Below are positions 8,293-16,753 of a DNA stretch of 64,000 nucleotides, one piece after another; within the stretch, counting starts at the first letter, position 1, and each line of letters opens with the position of its first letter. The notes under the pieces are model-generated. The model worked only from the letters and a program-made list of their open reading frames with translations. It did no database searches and had not been told where the DNA came from. Made by a program: the position numbers and the translations under genes. This DNA comes from Mesorhizobium loti CJ3sym (GTDB lineage: Bacteria > Pseudomonadota > Alphaproteobacteria > Rhizobiales > Rhizobiaceae): NCBI RefSeq assembly GCF_000472785.1, contig NZ_AXAL01000001.1, forward strand, positions 626,078 through 690,077. The letters run 5' to 3'.

Positions 8293-11200
8293 TCACCATG
8301 CGTAGCGCAGCACGCCCTTGCCGGCATAGCTGCGGCTGGTGTTGGAGAATTCGCCTTCGAAGGTCGCCGCGACCGAAAGGCCCTTGCCCCAGTTCATCTC
8401 GGCGGAGAAGGTGGTCAGCGCGGCGTCGCGCGCCTCGGCTGCGCCGCCGACCACGAACGAGGTACCTGGCAAGGTCTGGAAGGCTGCAGCAATGTTACGG
8501 TCCGGATCGAAATTGTGCGCCCAGGCAGCGCGGCCGCGCAGCGTGAGAACGCCATCCCAGAGTTGCCAAGATCTGTCGGCGCGCAGCCCGATTTCGCTGC
8601 GCACCGCGGTGACATCCTTTGCGCCGTATGCGAGCGCGAATGTATCGGCGCCGGAAATCGCCTGTTCGGCATAGGCCGGGAGGTCGAAACGGGTGAACTC
8701 GCCGGCCGCGTAAGGCGTCAACCCCATCACCGGCGTGGCGATCCGATAGCCGCCTTCCAGCCGGCCGGAGACGGCGTTGGCGTCGAACCGCGCCTGCAGC
8801 CGATCCGCTGCGATGCTGCGGGTGGTGGTGATGTCCTGCCAGCCATAGGCCAGCGCGCCGGTAACATAGGCCGGCCCCGCATTGTGGCGGAAGAAGGCAC
8901 CGGCCTGGAACAGGTCGGAACGGCCCGAGCCACCATTGTCGACGCTGAAATTTGTACCGCCTCCGGCCAGCGCAAAGCCGGCAACCGTATCGGGCGACAG
9001 CCAGAAATCGGCTCCGCTCGCGACGCCGTAGATGTCGCTGCTGGCGGTGTTGGAGCCGAGCCCTGTATTGCCGTCGCTGGTCTGCGATCCGCCGAAGCCC
9101 GCAGCCCACATGGTCCAGCGTGGCTCGAAGGCCAGCGTGGCGAAAGCCCTTGTGGATGGCGAAGCGGCATCGTCGGCATAGCCCAGCACGGGCGCGCCAC
9201 TCGCAAGGGCTTCGGATGACGGCGGACCGCCTCGGCCGGCAATGGTGGGATCGGTAAGCAGCGACAGGAACAGGTCCATGGCGTTGAACGTATTCTGCTG
9301 CGTGCGGGTGGCGAGTTCGCCCGAGACCGCGGTCAGCCCGGCCGGCGACAGCGTGCCGAAGGCGCCCGGAATACCGCCATTGTCGTTGAAGTAGTTCGTC
9401 AGCGTATCGGCCACGGCCTGCTGGTTGCGATTGAGGCCGCCCGGCGCGAAAGCCAGAGTGAGGTCGAGATAGGCATGGTTGGTGTCATAACCGAGCGCGG
9501 CCGTGAAATTCTGCGGCAGATTGGTGTCGCTCAAAGTGCCGAAAGTGCCGCTGACGCCGCCGGTGCCGTTGGCGGTGAGGATAGTGTACCGCCGCTCGAT
9601 ATAACTGCCGTTGGTGTAGACCGCGTCGACCGTCGCGCCGCCGAGCGCCGCACTGCCGCTGACATTGGCTATCGAGGCCGTCTGCGGATTGAGATTGACG
9701 CGATAGGTTGCAGCCGACGCCATCGTCAGCGACCCCGACACTGTCATCGACGAGCCCGGTGTGCCGTCGCCCGGCGCAAAGGTGCCGCCGGTGACGTTGA
9801 GGTCGGCGACGCTGCCTGTGCCGCTGAGCGTGCCGCCGCTGATCGTGGTCAGGCCGCCGATGCTGCCGTTGTTGACTGCGGTGCCGGCGCTGTTGGTCAG
9901 GCCGCCATTCAGCGCACCCAGATTGACCAGCGTGCCGCTGTTGAGGACAAGACCGGAGACCGTGCCTCCGGCAGCGTTGGTAAAATCGCCCGATGTCGTG
10001 ACGCTTCCGGTCCAGATGCCGGCATTGGTCAGCGTGCCGGCGCTGCCGAGGACGTTGCCGGTCCAGACACCGGTCACACTGTTGGTGATGGTTCCGGTGT
10101 TGCTGGCGACGTTTGCGGCATAATTGCCGTTGTTGGTCGTTAGCCCGGCATTGTCGAGGTCGTCGCGGACCGTAGCGCCGACAGCCACATCTATCGAGCC
10201 GGTCGCTGTGTTGTTGATGCCGCCTGCGGTCGCGGTCAGTTGGCCGCCGCCGGCGACGGTGATGGCCCCGGAGTTGGTGAGCTTGCCCTGCAGCGTGTAA
10301 TTGCCGGCGGTACCGATCGCCAGCGTCGCGCCGCTGGCGTTGGCGAAGGTCGAATCGCTGGTCGCCGTGCCGGTGACATTGAAACTGCCGGCGTTGTTGG
10401 CGATCACGCCGTCGATCGAGCCGACGGTCACGGTCGTCGTCCCGGTGTTGGTGAGGCCGCCGGAAACGGCGCCGGCGCTGGTGAAGGTCGCGGCGTTGCT
10501 GACGCCGCCCACGATGCGGCCGCTGGCGGTGAGCGCCAGCGTACCGGCGCTTACCGTCGTCAGCCCGGTGTAAGTGTTGGCCCCGGTTAACGTGAGCGTG
10601 CCCGCGCCTGCCATCGTCAGCGCACCGCCGCCGGAAATGACGCCGTTTTCGGTGAGCGTGGTGCTTGCCGAAGGCGCAAAAGTGCCGCCGCCAGCGTCGA
10701 GTGTGACGTTGCGGTTGGTGGAGAAACTCGCGGTCGTTGCCAGCGTGCCGCCGTCGAAAGTCAGCCCGCCGGCCGCTGCCCCGAGGTTGGCGTCCTGCGA
10801 AATGGAGAGCGTGCCTTGACTGATCGTCCACGGTGTCAGCGCCGTCGTGGTGCCGGTCAGCGTCCAGGTACTGGCGCCGGTCTTCTGGTAGATGCCGAAG
10901 CCGCGATACTGTGCCGACGCGCCTATGGCGGAGATATTGAACGTGCCGTTGGTGTCGCCGCCCAGAGCAAAGGTATCGGCGCTGGAAAAGGCCGTGACGC
11001 GGCCGTTGATGACCGATTTCGAAGCAATGGTGAGGCTGTTGACGCCGCCGCTGAACTGGATAGCGCTGGTCTGCGTCACGCCGTTTCTGGCGAAGCCGCC
11101 GTTGATGGTGCCCGCATTGACGATTGTCAGATCGCTGCCGGTCACCCCGATGCCGCCGACGCCGCCCGTGCCGTTTGTCCCGCCTGTCGTGGAGGCGCCG

Positions 11201-12507
11201 CCTGAACCGCCCTGGACCGAGCCGCCGGCGTCAATCTGAATGATTGCGCCTTGCCCAACGATACCGACACCACCGTCTCCGCCGGAGCCGCCGACCGAAG
11301 TGGCGAAGCCGTTGCTGGCACCGCCATTGCCGCCTGTTCCACCAAGAATTTGGCCGGAAATCGTAACCGCCACGCCGGTCGAAACCTGCAGGCCGGTGCC
11401 ACCGGTGCCGCCGGTGCCGCCCATGCCGCCCGTGTTCGCCGTGGTGGCGGCGCCGCCGGTGCCTCCGACGCCTCCAGTGATGCTTCCGATACTGGTGGCA
11501 ACACTGCCGGTGCCTGCAAGGATCGCCCCGATGCCGCCTGCACCGCCGGTCCCGCCGGTCCCGGTGACTGCCCTTAGAATAACGTTGCCGCCCATGGAGC
11601 CAGGAGAACCGGATGAGGCCTGGCCGCCCGTGCCCCCTGCTCCGCCGGTTATGGCTCCGGCATTGAGCAGGGTGGCGGCGCCGTTCGAAAAGACAACGCC
11701 AGCCCCACCGGTCCCGCCGGCCCCGCCAGTGCCGCCGATGGCCGTGACTGTTCCTGAGTTGCCCGTTACAAAGCCGGCACCGCCGGTGCCGCCATTTCCG
11801 CCCCGAGCCCCCGTCACGCTCGACGCGGCCTGATTGGTGAAGGATGCGCCAGTCCCGGAAAACAGCAGACTGGCGCCGCCGGCGCCACCATCGCCCCCAG
11901 TGCCGCCAATGCCCGTCGAACCCGTGAAGTTGGCAGCGCCGGCGGCACCGCCGTTGCCACCTGTACCGCCTCCCGCCAACGCAGCGGCATTCGTGAACGT
12001 GCTTCCAGGCGCGGCGAATTCACGGCCGGCGCCGCCGGCCCCGCCGCCGCCGCCGCCAGTGCCGCCATTGGCAAAGCGAGTGGCACCCTTGCCGCCATTC
12101 CCGCCATTGCCCGCGGAGACCACGCCGTCGCCATTGAAGCCGCCGCCACCGCCGCCACCGCCGGCCTCATCGGCCCCATTGGACCCAGCCGTGCCGTTGT
12201 GGACCGCGACTGTCCCACCGACACCGCCCGCCGTGCCGCCATCGCCAAGGCCACCCGCGCCGCCTCCGGCAGCGCCGCCACCACCGCCGCCGCCATCGGT
12301 TCCGTCCCCGCCCGCGGCACCGGCAGAGCCAACGCCACCAGCCGCACCGCCGGTCGTTCCGTCACCGGAGTCACCGCCCTTGCCACCGTCCGCATGTGCA
12401 GGAGCAGCGATCACGGACGCTAGAACGAGGCCGCAGGCCACGGTCGCCAGCAAATGGCGACGCAACAGTGCCGCCGCGCCGCTGCCGCCCTTGGTACTGC
12501 AACTCAT
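8293..12507 (-). CDS. Large autotransporter with glycine-rich PGRS-like passenger
   Basis: 1404 residues. A signal peptide (basic start, hydrophobic LLATVACGLVLASVIAAP, cleavage after AHA at about residue 40) sends it to the Sec system. Residues about 40-460 are built of GG-x repeats resembling PE_PGRS proteins. A beta-helical passenger follows, including the passenger repeat AGAGTLTLTGANTYTGLTTV near residue 640 and many threonine/asparagine-rich rungs. Residues about 1130-1404 (from WTMWAAGFGGS) form the outer-membrane barrel, ending in the aromatic RYAW as barrels do. Likely surface adhesin or biofilm factor; no protease triad seen. Start ATG 12507 has GGAGAG upstream; 12603 would put 32 extra residues before the signal peptide. 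Confidence 0.92.
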   Translation of the reverse strand: MSCSTKGGSGAAALLRRHLLATVACGLVLASVIAAPAHADGGKGGDSGDGTTGGAAGGVGSAGAAGGDGTDGGGGGGGAAGGGAGGLGDGGTAGGVGGTVAVHNGTAGSNGADEAGGGGGGGGFNGDGVVSAGNGGNGGKGATRFANGGTGGGGGGAGGAGREFAAPGSTFTNAAALAGGGTGGNGGAAGAANFTGSTGIGGTGGDGGAGGASLLFSGTGASFTNQAASSVTGARGGNGGTGGAGFVTGNSGTVTAIGGTGGAGGTGGAGVVFSNGAATLLNAGAITGGAGGTGGQASSGSPGSMGGNVILRAVTGTGGTGGAGGIGAILAGTGSVATSIGSITGGVGGTGGAATTANTGGMGGTGGTGGTGLQVSTGVAVTISGQILGGTGGNGGASNGFATSVGGSGGDGGVGIVGQGAIIQIDAGGSVQGGSGGASTTGGTNGTGGVGGIGVTGSDLTIVNAGTINGGFARNGVTQTSAIQFSGGVNSLTIASKSVINGRVTAFSSADTFALGGDTNGTFNISAIGASAQYRGFGIYQKTGASTWTLTGTTTALTPWTISQGTLSISQDANLGAAAGGLTFDGGTLATTASFSTNRNVTLDAGGGTFAPSASTTLTENGVISGGGALTMAGAGTLTLTGANTYTGLTTVSAGTLALTASGRIVGGVSNAATFTSAGAVSGGLTNTGTTTVTVGSIDGVIANNAGSFNVTGTATSDSTFANASGATLAIGTAGNYTLQGKLTNSGAITVAGGGQLTATAGGINNTATGSIDVAVGATVRDDLDNAGLTTNNGNYAANVASNTGTITNSVTGVWTGNVLGSAGTLTNAGIWTGSVTTSGDFTNAAGGTVSGLVLNSGTLVNLGALNGGLTNSAGTAVNNGSIGGLTTISGGTLSGTGSVADLNVTGGTFAPGDGTPGSSMTVSGSLTMASAATYRVNLNPQTASIANVSGSAALGGATVDAVYTNGSYIERRYTILTANGTGGVSGTFGTLSDTNLPQNFTAALGYDTNHAYLDLTLAFAPGGLNRNQQAVADTLTNYFNDNGGIPGAFGTLSPAGLTAVSGELATRTQQNTFNAMDLFLSLLTDPTIAGRGGPPSSEALASGAPVLGYADDAASPSTRAFATLAFEPRWTMWAAGFGGSQTSDGNTGLGSNTASSDIYGVASGADFWLSPDTVAGFALAGGGTNFSVDNGGSGRSDLFQAGAFFRHNAGPAYVTGALAYGWQDITTTRSIAADRLQARFDANAVSGRLEGGYRIATPVMGLTPYAAGEFTRFDLPAYAEQAISGADTFALAYGAKDVTAVRSEIGLRADRSWQLWDGVLTLRGRAAWAHNFDPDRNIAAAFQTLPGTSFVVGGAAEARDAALTTFSAEMNWGKGLSVAATFEGEFSNTSRSYAGKGVLRYAW
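11110..12390 (-). repeat. PGRS-like glycine-repeat coding segment
   Basis: Imperfect tandem repeat at DNA and protein level: GGN-GGN triplet units coding GGxGG(T/A)GG runs, interrupted about every 30-45 residues by short segments such as FTNQAASSVTGARGG or VFSNGAATLLNAGAITGG, suggesting 30-45-residue super-repeats. Likely to vary in length by slippage. Confidence 0.8.
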
Positions 12508-12742
12508 CTCGCCCGCTCTCCAGAAAGTCATCAAATGTTCGGTGGTAAGCCTCAATTCATGTGTTGGCGCGACCCGGACGAAAACGGACTCTTTTACGTC
12601 CATTTCGAAATGGCGGCCCGTGTTGCATCTGCGCCACTACCTGCGCGTGCATCGCAGGCGGGCGCCAGCTAAGATGTGGGCGACGACGGGCGACGCGCAT
12701 CCCTTCGCGCGCGCATCCAGAACCCCCTTGTGATGGTCCAAA

Positions 12743-13612
12743 ATGATCCAGCAATTGCCTCACTTCCATTCGCCCGACGAGATCCTTGCTCACACGGCCT
12801 TCGCCGAAGCGCGACGCGCCTGGATCGATGGCATGCTCGGGCTTTACGAAAACAATCCGTTTCTTAGCCGGCTGCTCGCCGCGACCCAGCGCTCGGCCGT
12901 GTTCTTCAACACGCTCGTGCTGGATGCCGCACACGACCCTGCCGACCGCTCTACGTGGCCGACGATCAGCCTGCTGCAGGAAGTGATGGCGGCCTACCAA
13001 TTGTCGAGCCGGCGCAGCATCGAGACGATCGTCGCCCGGTTCGTCGAGACGGGCTATCTTTCCCGCCGGGCGGTTGCGGCGGACAACCGGGTGCGCCTGT
13101 TGGTACCGACCGAGAAAATGCTCGCACACGATCTCGATTGGGTAAGGGTCTACTATTCGCCACTGTCCCTGATGTTTCCGGCGTGCGGTTACGCGCAGCC
13201 GATGCGGCGCGATCCTGCGTTCAGGACGGCTTTGCGCCGGGCGAGCCGCCCTGGTCTCGGCGATGCGGTCAAGCTGCTGGCGACAAATCCGACCATCACC
13301 TTCATGATGAACCGCGATGCCGGGATGATGGTGCTGATCAAGCTGATGCAGACCGGCGGTGCCACGGGCCTGAGTTCAGTGGCTTTCACCGACCTAGCGA
13401 AACGCTTCGGCATTTCGCGCACGCATGTCCGCCGGTTGCTGCGCGATGCCGAGATGGAAGGCCTGCTTCGGTTATCGAAAGCCGGCATCGCGCTGGAACC
13501 GCCTCTTGTCACCGCGTTCAATCGTTTCCTCGCCGACTGCATGGCGGGGTTCCATGCCTTGTACCATTTCGCGATGAGCTCTCCCGAGATGGCAAACAGT
13601 ACGGCGCGGTAA
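12743..13612 (+). CDS. Putative winged-helix DNA-binding protein, family not recognised
   Basis: 289 residues, soluble, no signal peptide. Two stretches look like helix-turn-helix units: LQEVMAAYQLSSRRSIETIV near residue 80, and FTDLAKRFGISRTHVRRLL near residue 218 followed by EMEGLLRLSKAGIAL, a typical wing. A two-HTH regulator is the best reading. It is divergent from the autotransporter across a 235-base gap, which makes that gene an obvious candidate target. No clear ribosome site precedes ATG 12743, so translation may be weak or begin elsewhere. Ends 8 bases from the convergent GST gene. Confidence 0.7.
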   Translation: MIQQLPHFHSPDEILAHTAFAEARRAWIDGMLGLYENNPFLSRLLAATQRSAVFFNTLVLDAAHDPADRSTWPTISLLQEVMAAYQLSSRRSIETIVARFVETGYLSRRAVAADNRVRLLVPTEKMLAHDLDWVRVYYSPLSLMFPACGYAQPMRRDPAFRTALRRASRPGLGDAVKLLATNPTITFMMNRDAGMMVLIKLMQTGGATGLSSVAFTDLAKRFGISRTHVRRLLRDAEMEGLLRLSKAGIALEPPLVTAFNRFLADCMAGFHALYHFAMSSPEMANSTAR

Positions 13613-13620
13613 CCGTTGAC

Positions 13621-14274
13621 CTATTCGTCCGGCCCCGGTTCTGGCCAGGGCTCCCTGGCCGCTTCCGCATACCAGTCGCGCATCGCCGGCGTCGCCAGGA
13701 CGGCGTCGACATAGGCCCTGGTGTCGGGTGCGAAATCGCCGCCATAAGTGTCGAAGCGGGTGACGACGGGCGCGTACATGGCATCGGCGGCGGTGAAATG
13801 GCCAAACAGGAACGGGCCGCCCTTGCCGTATTTTTCGCGACATTCGCGCCACAGCGCCTCGATGCGCGCCCGCTGCGCCTCGCCTTCAGCGTCGAGCGGC
13901 TTGTGCCCCTTGGGACGCCGCAAATTCATCGGCCAGCCATAGCGGACCTCGCGAAAACCGGAATGCATCTCGGTCGCCGCCGCACGTGCCAGCGCGCGGG
14001 CACCGATATCGGCAGGCCAAAGTTTTTTCTCGGGAAACAGGTCGGCAAGATACTCAAGGATGGCAAGGGTTTCCCAGACAATCCTGCCGTTGTGATTCAA
14101 GACGGGCACCTGACCGGTCGGCGACACTTTTGCCAAATTGGCAAAGGTCTCGGGTGTGCGCAGCCGCACGAAGCCTTCCTCGAACGGGATCTCCAGATGC
14201 CTCATCGCCACCCATGGCCGAAGCGACCATGAGGAGAAGCATTTGTTGCCGATGTAGAGCGTGAATTCAGCCAT
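13621..14274 (-). CDS. Glutathione S-transferase family protein
   Basis: 217 residues. N-terminal thioredoxin-like domain starts FTLYIGNKCFSSWSLRPW, where the Ser/Trp/Ser stretch should contain the glutathione-activating serine; VSPTGQVPVL supplies the conserved cis-Pro and ETLAILEYLADLFP the glutathione-binding end. The C-terminal all-helical domain carries GHFTAADAMYAPVV, the usual Asp-containing core motif. Cytosolic conjugation or isomerisation enzyme; substrate unknown. Start ATG 14274 has AAGGGGAG upstream; the frame to 14313 adds 13 unlikely residues. Confidence 0.9.
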   Translation of the reverse strand: MAEFTLYIGNKCFSSWSLRPWVAMRHLEIPFEEGFVRLRTPETFANLAKVSPTGQVPVLNHNGRIVWETLAILEYLADLFPEKKLWPADIGARALARAAATEMHSGFREVRYGWPMNLRRPKGHKPLDAEGEAQRARIEALWRECREKYGKGGPFLFGHFTAADAMYAPVVTRFDTYGGDFAPDTRAYVDAVLATPAMRDWYAEAAREPWPEPGPDE

Positions 14275-14460
14275 TTTTCTCCCCTTGCGCACGATTAGTC
14301 GGCGCATCTCCATAGCCTAGCCTGCCAGCCTTGCCGCCGGAAGCGGCCACGTGCTTTTCGTCTGCTTGCGGTGGAATGCCTGGAACCTAAACGACGCCAG
14401 CCCGTTTATCCGCGCGGACGAATTCCCCGGAATTCACGGACCCCAGGAGATGCGAAAGTG

Positions 14461-14637
14461 GTGAACAGGGATCAGGTTGCCGGCATGGCGAAGCAGATCA
14501 AGGGCTCGGTCAAACAGGCTGCTGGCAAGGCGACCGGGAACAGGCGGACCCAGGTTGAAGGCATGGCCGACAAGGTCGCCGGCAAGGTGCAGAAAGCCTA
14601 TGGCGATGTGAAGGCCAAGGTCAGGAAAGCATTCTGA
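14461..14637 (+). CDS. CsbD-family stress protein
   Basis: 58 residues, MNRDQVAGMAKQIKGSVKQA and a second copy of the same fold pattern (VEGMADKVAGKVQKAYGDVK): the short helical CsbD-like family induced by general stress. Function is unknown biochemically; members are small, basic and abundant. Two GTG codons (14458, 14461) follow AGGAGA at 14445-14450; either could start. A strong terminator follows 20 bases after the stop. Confidence 0.85.
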   Translation: MNRDQVAGMAKQIKGSVKQAAGKATGNRRTQVEGMADKVAGKVQKAYGDVKAKVRKAF

Positions 14638-14657
14638 TATCTGTTTTGTCGAAGGAG

Positions 14658-14684
14658 AAGGCGGCCGCGAGGGGCCGCCTTTTT
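14658..14684 (+). terminator. Rho-independent terminator of the csbD-like gene
   Basis: Perfect stem AAGGCGGCC / GGCCGCCTT with a six-base loop running into five T. Lies between convergent genes; its right end touches the stop codon of the metallophosphoesterase gene. Confidence 0.88.
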
Positions 14685-15817
14685 CATGTGCCCCAGTCCC
14701 GGCTGAAGGCGTTGGTGAAAGCGACCCCGCCGTGGTCATCGGTCGCCTCGCCAAGCACCACGTCCATGCCATCGCTTGTGACCCTGGCCACGGCGAAACC
14801 GCCCATATAGGCAGCCTTCGGCTTGAACAGGTCGAGCCCGTCACGACGGTAGATCAGCGACGTTTCATGCTGATGGCCGTGGAAGATGCCTATGACATTG
14901 TAGCCCTTCAGCGCTGCCAGCAGCGCCTGCCTGTCGGCCTCGCCCCACCAGTGCGGCGCACCGGCGCCATCATCGTCGTAGGTTCTCCTAGCAGGATCCC
15001 ACCGCTCCGTCGAAAATGTGTCCCAGCCATAGTGCTGGAACAGAATGACCGGCCGCCCATCCCCGGCGTAGGTCGCCAAATCTTGCTTCAGCCATGGCAA
15101 GCTGCTCTCGACGCCGTGGCCGCTATCCCCGGCGAAACGATGCGTCTGGACGAGATGCAGGCCGCCCCAGTCCCAGGAATAGCAGTCGGTCTCGACATCG
15201 TAGTCGGTGGCCGGCACGGGCGGCTTGAAGAACACGCCGGCGCGGTGGTTGACCTCGACATAGTCGCGCAGTTCGCGCCGGTACCAGTCGACATGGTGCG
15301 GCGGACCGTTCTGGTCGAGATCGTGGTTGCCGAGCCCGACATAGACCGGCATGTGGACGCGATCGGGGCCAACGCCTTGGCTGTAGCGCTGGCTGAATTG
15401 CAGCAGTTGCGTGCCCTCGCTCGGCTGGGTGATCTGGCCGCCGCCATCGTCGGTGATGTCGCCGCCGACGACAAGGCCGAGCGGCGTGCCGATGCGGCTG
15501 CCGGCCGAACGCAGGCCTGTGGCGACGCCGTTGATCTCGGCCGGCCAGTCCTTGTCACCGACGGCGTTCAGTGCCGCAACGTGGCGCAGCAGCGCCGCGT
15601 CGGTCTTGCCTTCCAACTGGCAGTTGGGGCTCAAGCCGCTTGCCATGCGGCAGGCATGGACATCGGCGATGAACAGGAATGTGGCGTCGATGGGCTGGAT
15701 GCGCTGGCCGGTCTGACTGAGCGCCGGGCGTGAAAGCGCACCAGCCGCGGCAAGGCCAGCTGCCTGCGCCAGAAAGCTGCGTCGTGAAAGCAATTTTGGC
15801 CACCGGTGATTCATCAT
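14684..15817 (-). CDS. Tat-exported calcineurin-like metallophosphoesterase
   Basis: 377 residues. Begins with a twin-arginine signal (LSRRSFLAQAAGLAAAGAL, likely cut after ALS), so it folds in the cytosol with its metals and is exported to the periplasm. All metallophosphoesterase motifs are present in order: FIADVHA (DxH), GGDITDDGG (GDxxD), LGNHDLD (GNHD), ILFQHYGWD, and GIFHGHQHE (GHxH). Substrate unknown; phosphomonoester or phosphodiester hydrolysis is expected. Start may be either of two adjacent ATGs (15817 or 15814). Stands alone, convergent with the csbD-like gene. Confidence 0.9.
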   Translation of the reverse strand: MMNHRWPKLLSRRSFLAQAAGLAAAGALSRPALSQTGQRIQPIDATFLFIADVHACRMASGLSPNCQLEGKTDAALLRHVAALNAVGDKDWPAEINGVATGLRSAGSRIGTPLGLVVGGDITDDGGGQITQPSEGTQLLQFSQRYSQGVGPDRVHMPVYVGLGNHDLDQNGPPHHVDWYRRELRDYVEVNHRAGVFFKPPVPATDYDVETDCYSWDWGGLHLVQTHRFAGDSGHGVESSLPWLKQDLATYAGDGRPVILFQHYGWDTFSTERWDPARRTYDDDGAGAPHWWGEADRQALLAALKGYNVIGIFHGHQHETSLIYRRDGLDLFKPKAAYMGGFAVARVTSDGMDVVLGEATDDHGGVAFTNAFSRDWGT

Positions 15818-15916
15818 CGATGGAGTTTCAGCACAAGCGGCGTCTGTCCGTCCAGTTTCAGCAACGTCACGGCTGCGTGGGCCGTCGGAATGACGTCTGG
15901 CACTATACCGCTTGGT

Positions 15917-16753
15917 CTATCCGCTCCTGAACGTCCTATGGATCACCTCAGCGACAAAGGCCGGATCCTCCCAATGCGGATTGTGGCCACATTTCTCTGC
16001 GCGCACCAGGCTTGCCCCAGATAGAGAACGCGACAGCGCCTCCTGGTGCACCTCGCTGAACAACGGGTCGAGGACGCCGGCGATGATCAGCGTTCTGACG
16101 ATCACCTTTTGTGCCGCATCGGTCAGATCGGCAAGGCAAATCTCTTCCAGGATGGCGCGCCAGCGCGCCGCGGGCATCGCCGAGGCGTCGTTGGCCAGGC
16201 CGGCAAGAAATGGCTGAGGCACACCAGGCCGGCAGGCATGCCACCAGGTAAAAAACGGATCGGCCGGCGATATCGGATCGCGCAAGGCCTGCACGCCCAC
16301 GACCAGCGAATGGTCGCGCGCGAAATTAGGCTTCAACGTGCCGGCAATAACCACCAGCCCGCCGATGAGGCGGTTGTGCCGCGCCGCCAGAGCGATGGCC
16401 ACCATGGCGCCGAGCGAATGGCCAACGACAACAGGCCGATCGAGCCGCAAATGCCGGATCAGGCCGGCAATGTCATCGGCGAAGTCCGCGATGGCGCAGC
16501 CATTGCCCGCCTGCGACGCACCGTGGCCGCGCAGGTCGGGCATGATCAACCGGCGGCCGGCCAGATGCGGCGCCAGGAGCGAAAAGCTGCGGCTGGTGTC
16601 GGTGAAACCATGCACCAGAACCAGCGCCGGCTCTGCACCGGCAACCTCGACATAGGCGATTTCGAGCCCACCCAGATCGGTGAACTGCTTGCGGCCGGCC
16701 CAGGCGTCCTGCTCCGCCCAGATATCCGGCACCGGCTCCATCGCGACCGGCAT
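15917..16753 (-). CDS. Alpha/beta-hydrolase coupled to choX
   Basis: 278 residues from ATG 16753, whose A is the last base of the choX TGA (GTGATG; a GTG start at 16756 is also possible). Oxyanion region LVLVHGFTDTSRSF, nucleophile elbow VVGHSLGAM (Ser about residue 115), an acid in IAGVLDPLFSE and the histidine in GHNPHWEDP complete the triad of an esterase, lactonase or related enzyme. No signal peptide, so cytosolic. Tight coupling to the choline-type binding protein suggests it acts on a compound taken up with help of that protein, perhaps a choline ester; this is inference. Confidence 0.88.
   Translation of the reverse strand: MPVAMEPVPDIWAEQDAWAGRKQFTDLGGLEIAYVEVAGAEPALVLVHGFTDTSRSFSLLAPHLAGRRLIMPDLRGHGASQAGNGCAIADFADDIAGLIRHLRLDRPVVVGHSLGAMVAIALAARHNRLIGGLVVIAGTLKPNFARDHSLVVGVQALRDPISPADPFFTWWHACRPGVPQPFLAGLANDASAMPAARWRAILEEICLADLTDAAQKVIVRTLIIAGVLDPLFSEVHQEALSRSLSGASLVRAEKCGHNPHWEDPAFVAEVIHRTFRSG

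Noticed and set aside
11110..12390. Repeat array resembling CRISPR or minisatellite
   Set aside because: Repeats are in-frame GGN codons of one protein, with no constant repeat/spacer sizes and no cas genes.
9475..12733. Plus-strand Pro/Ala-rich frames and a minus-strand Arg/His-rich frame within the autotransporter gene
   Set aside because: Produced by the glycine-repeat codons read in other frames; low complexity without domain match.
12955..14232. 425-codon plus-strand frame
   Set aside because: Spans the ends of two convergent genes; both real genes have clear motifs or better structure.
14732..15733. 333-codon plus-strand frame
   Set aside because: Antisense to the metallophosphoesterase, which has every catalytic motif.
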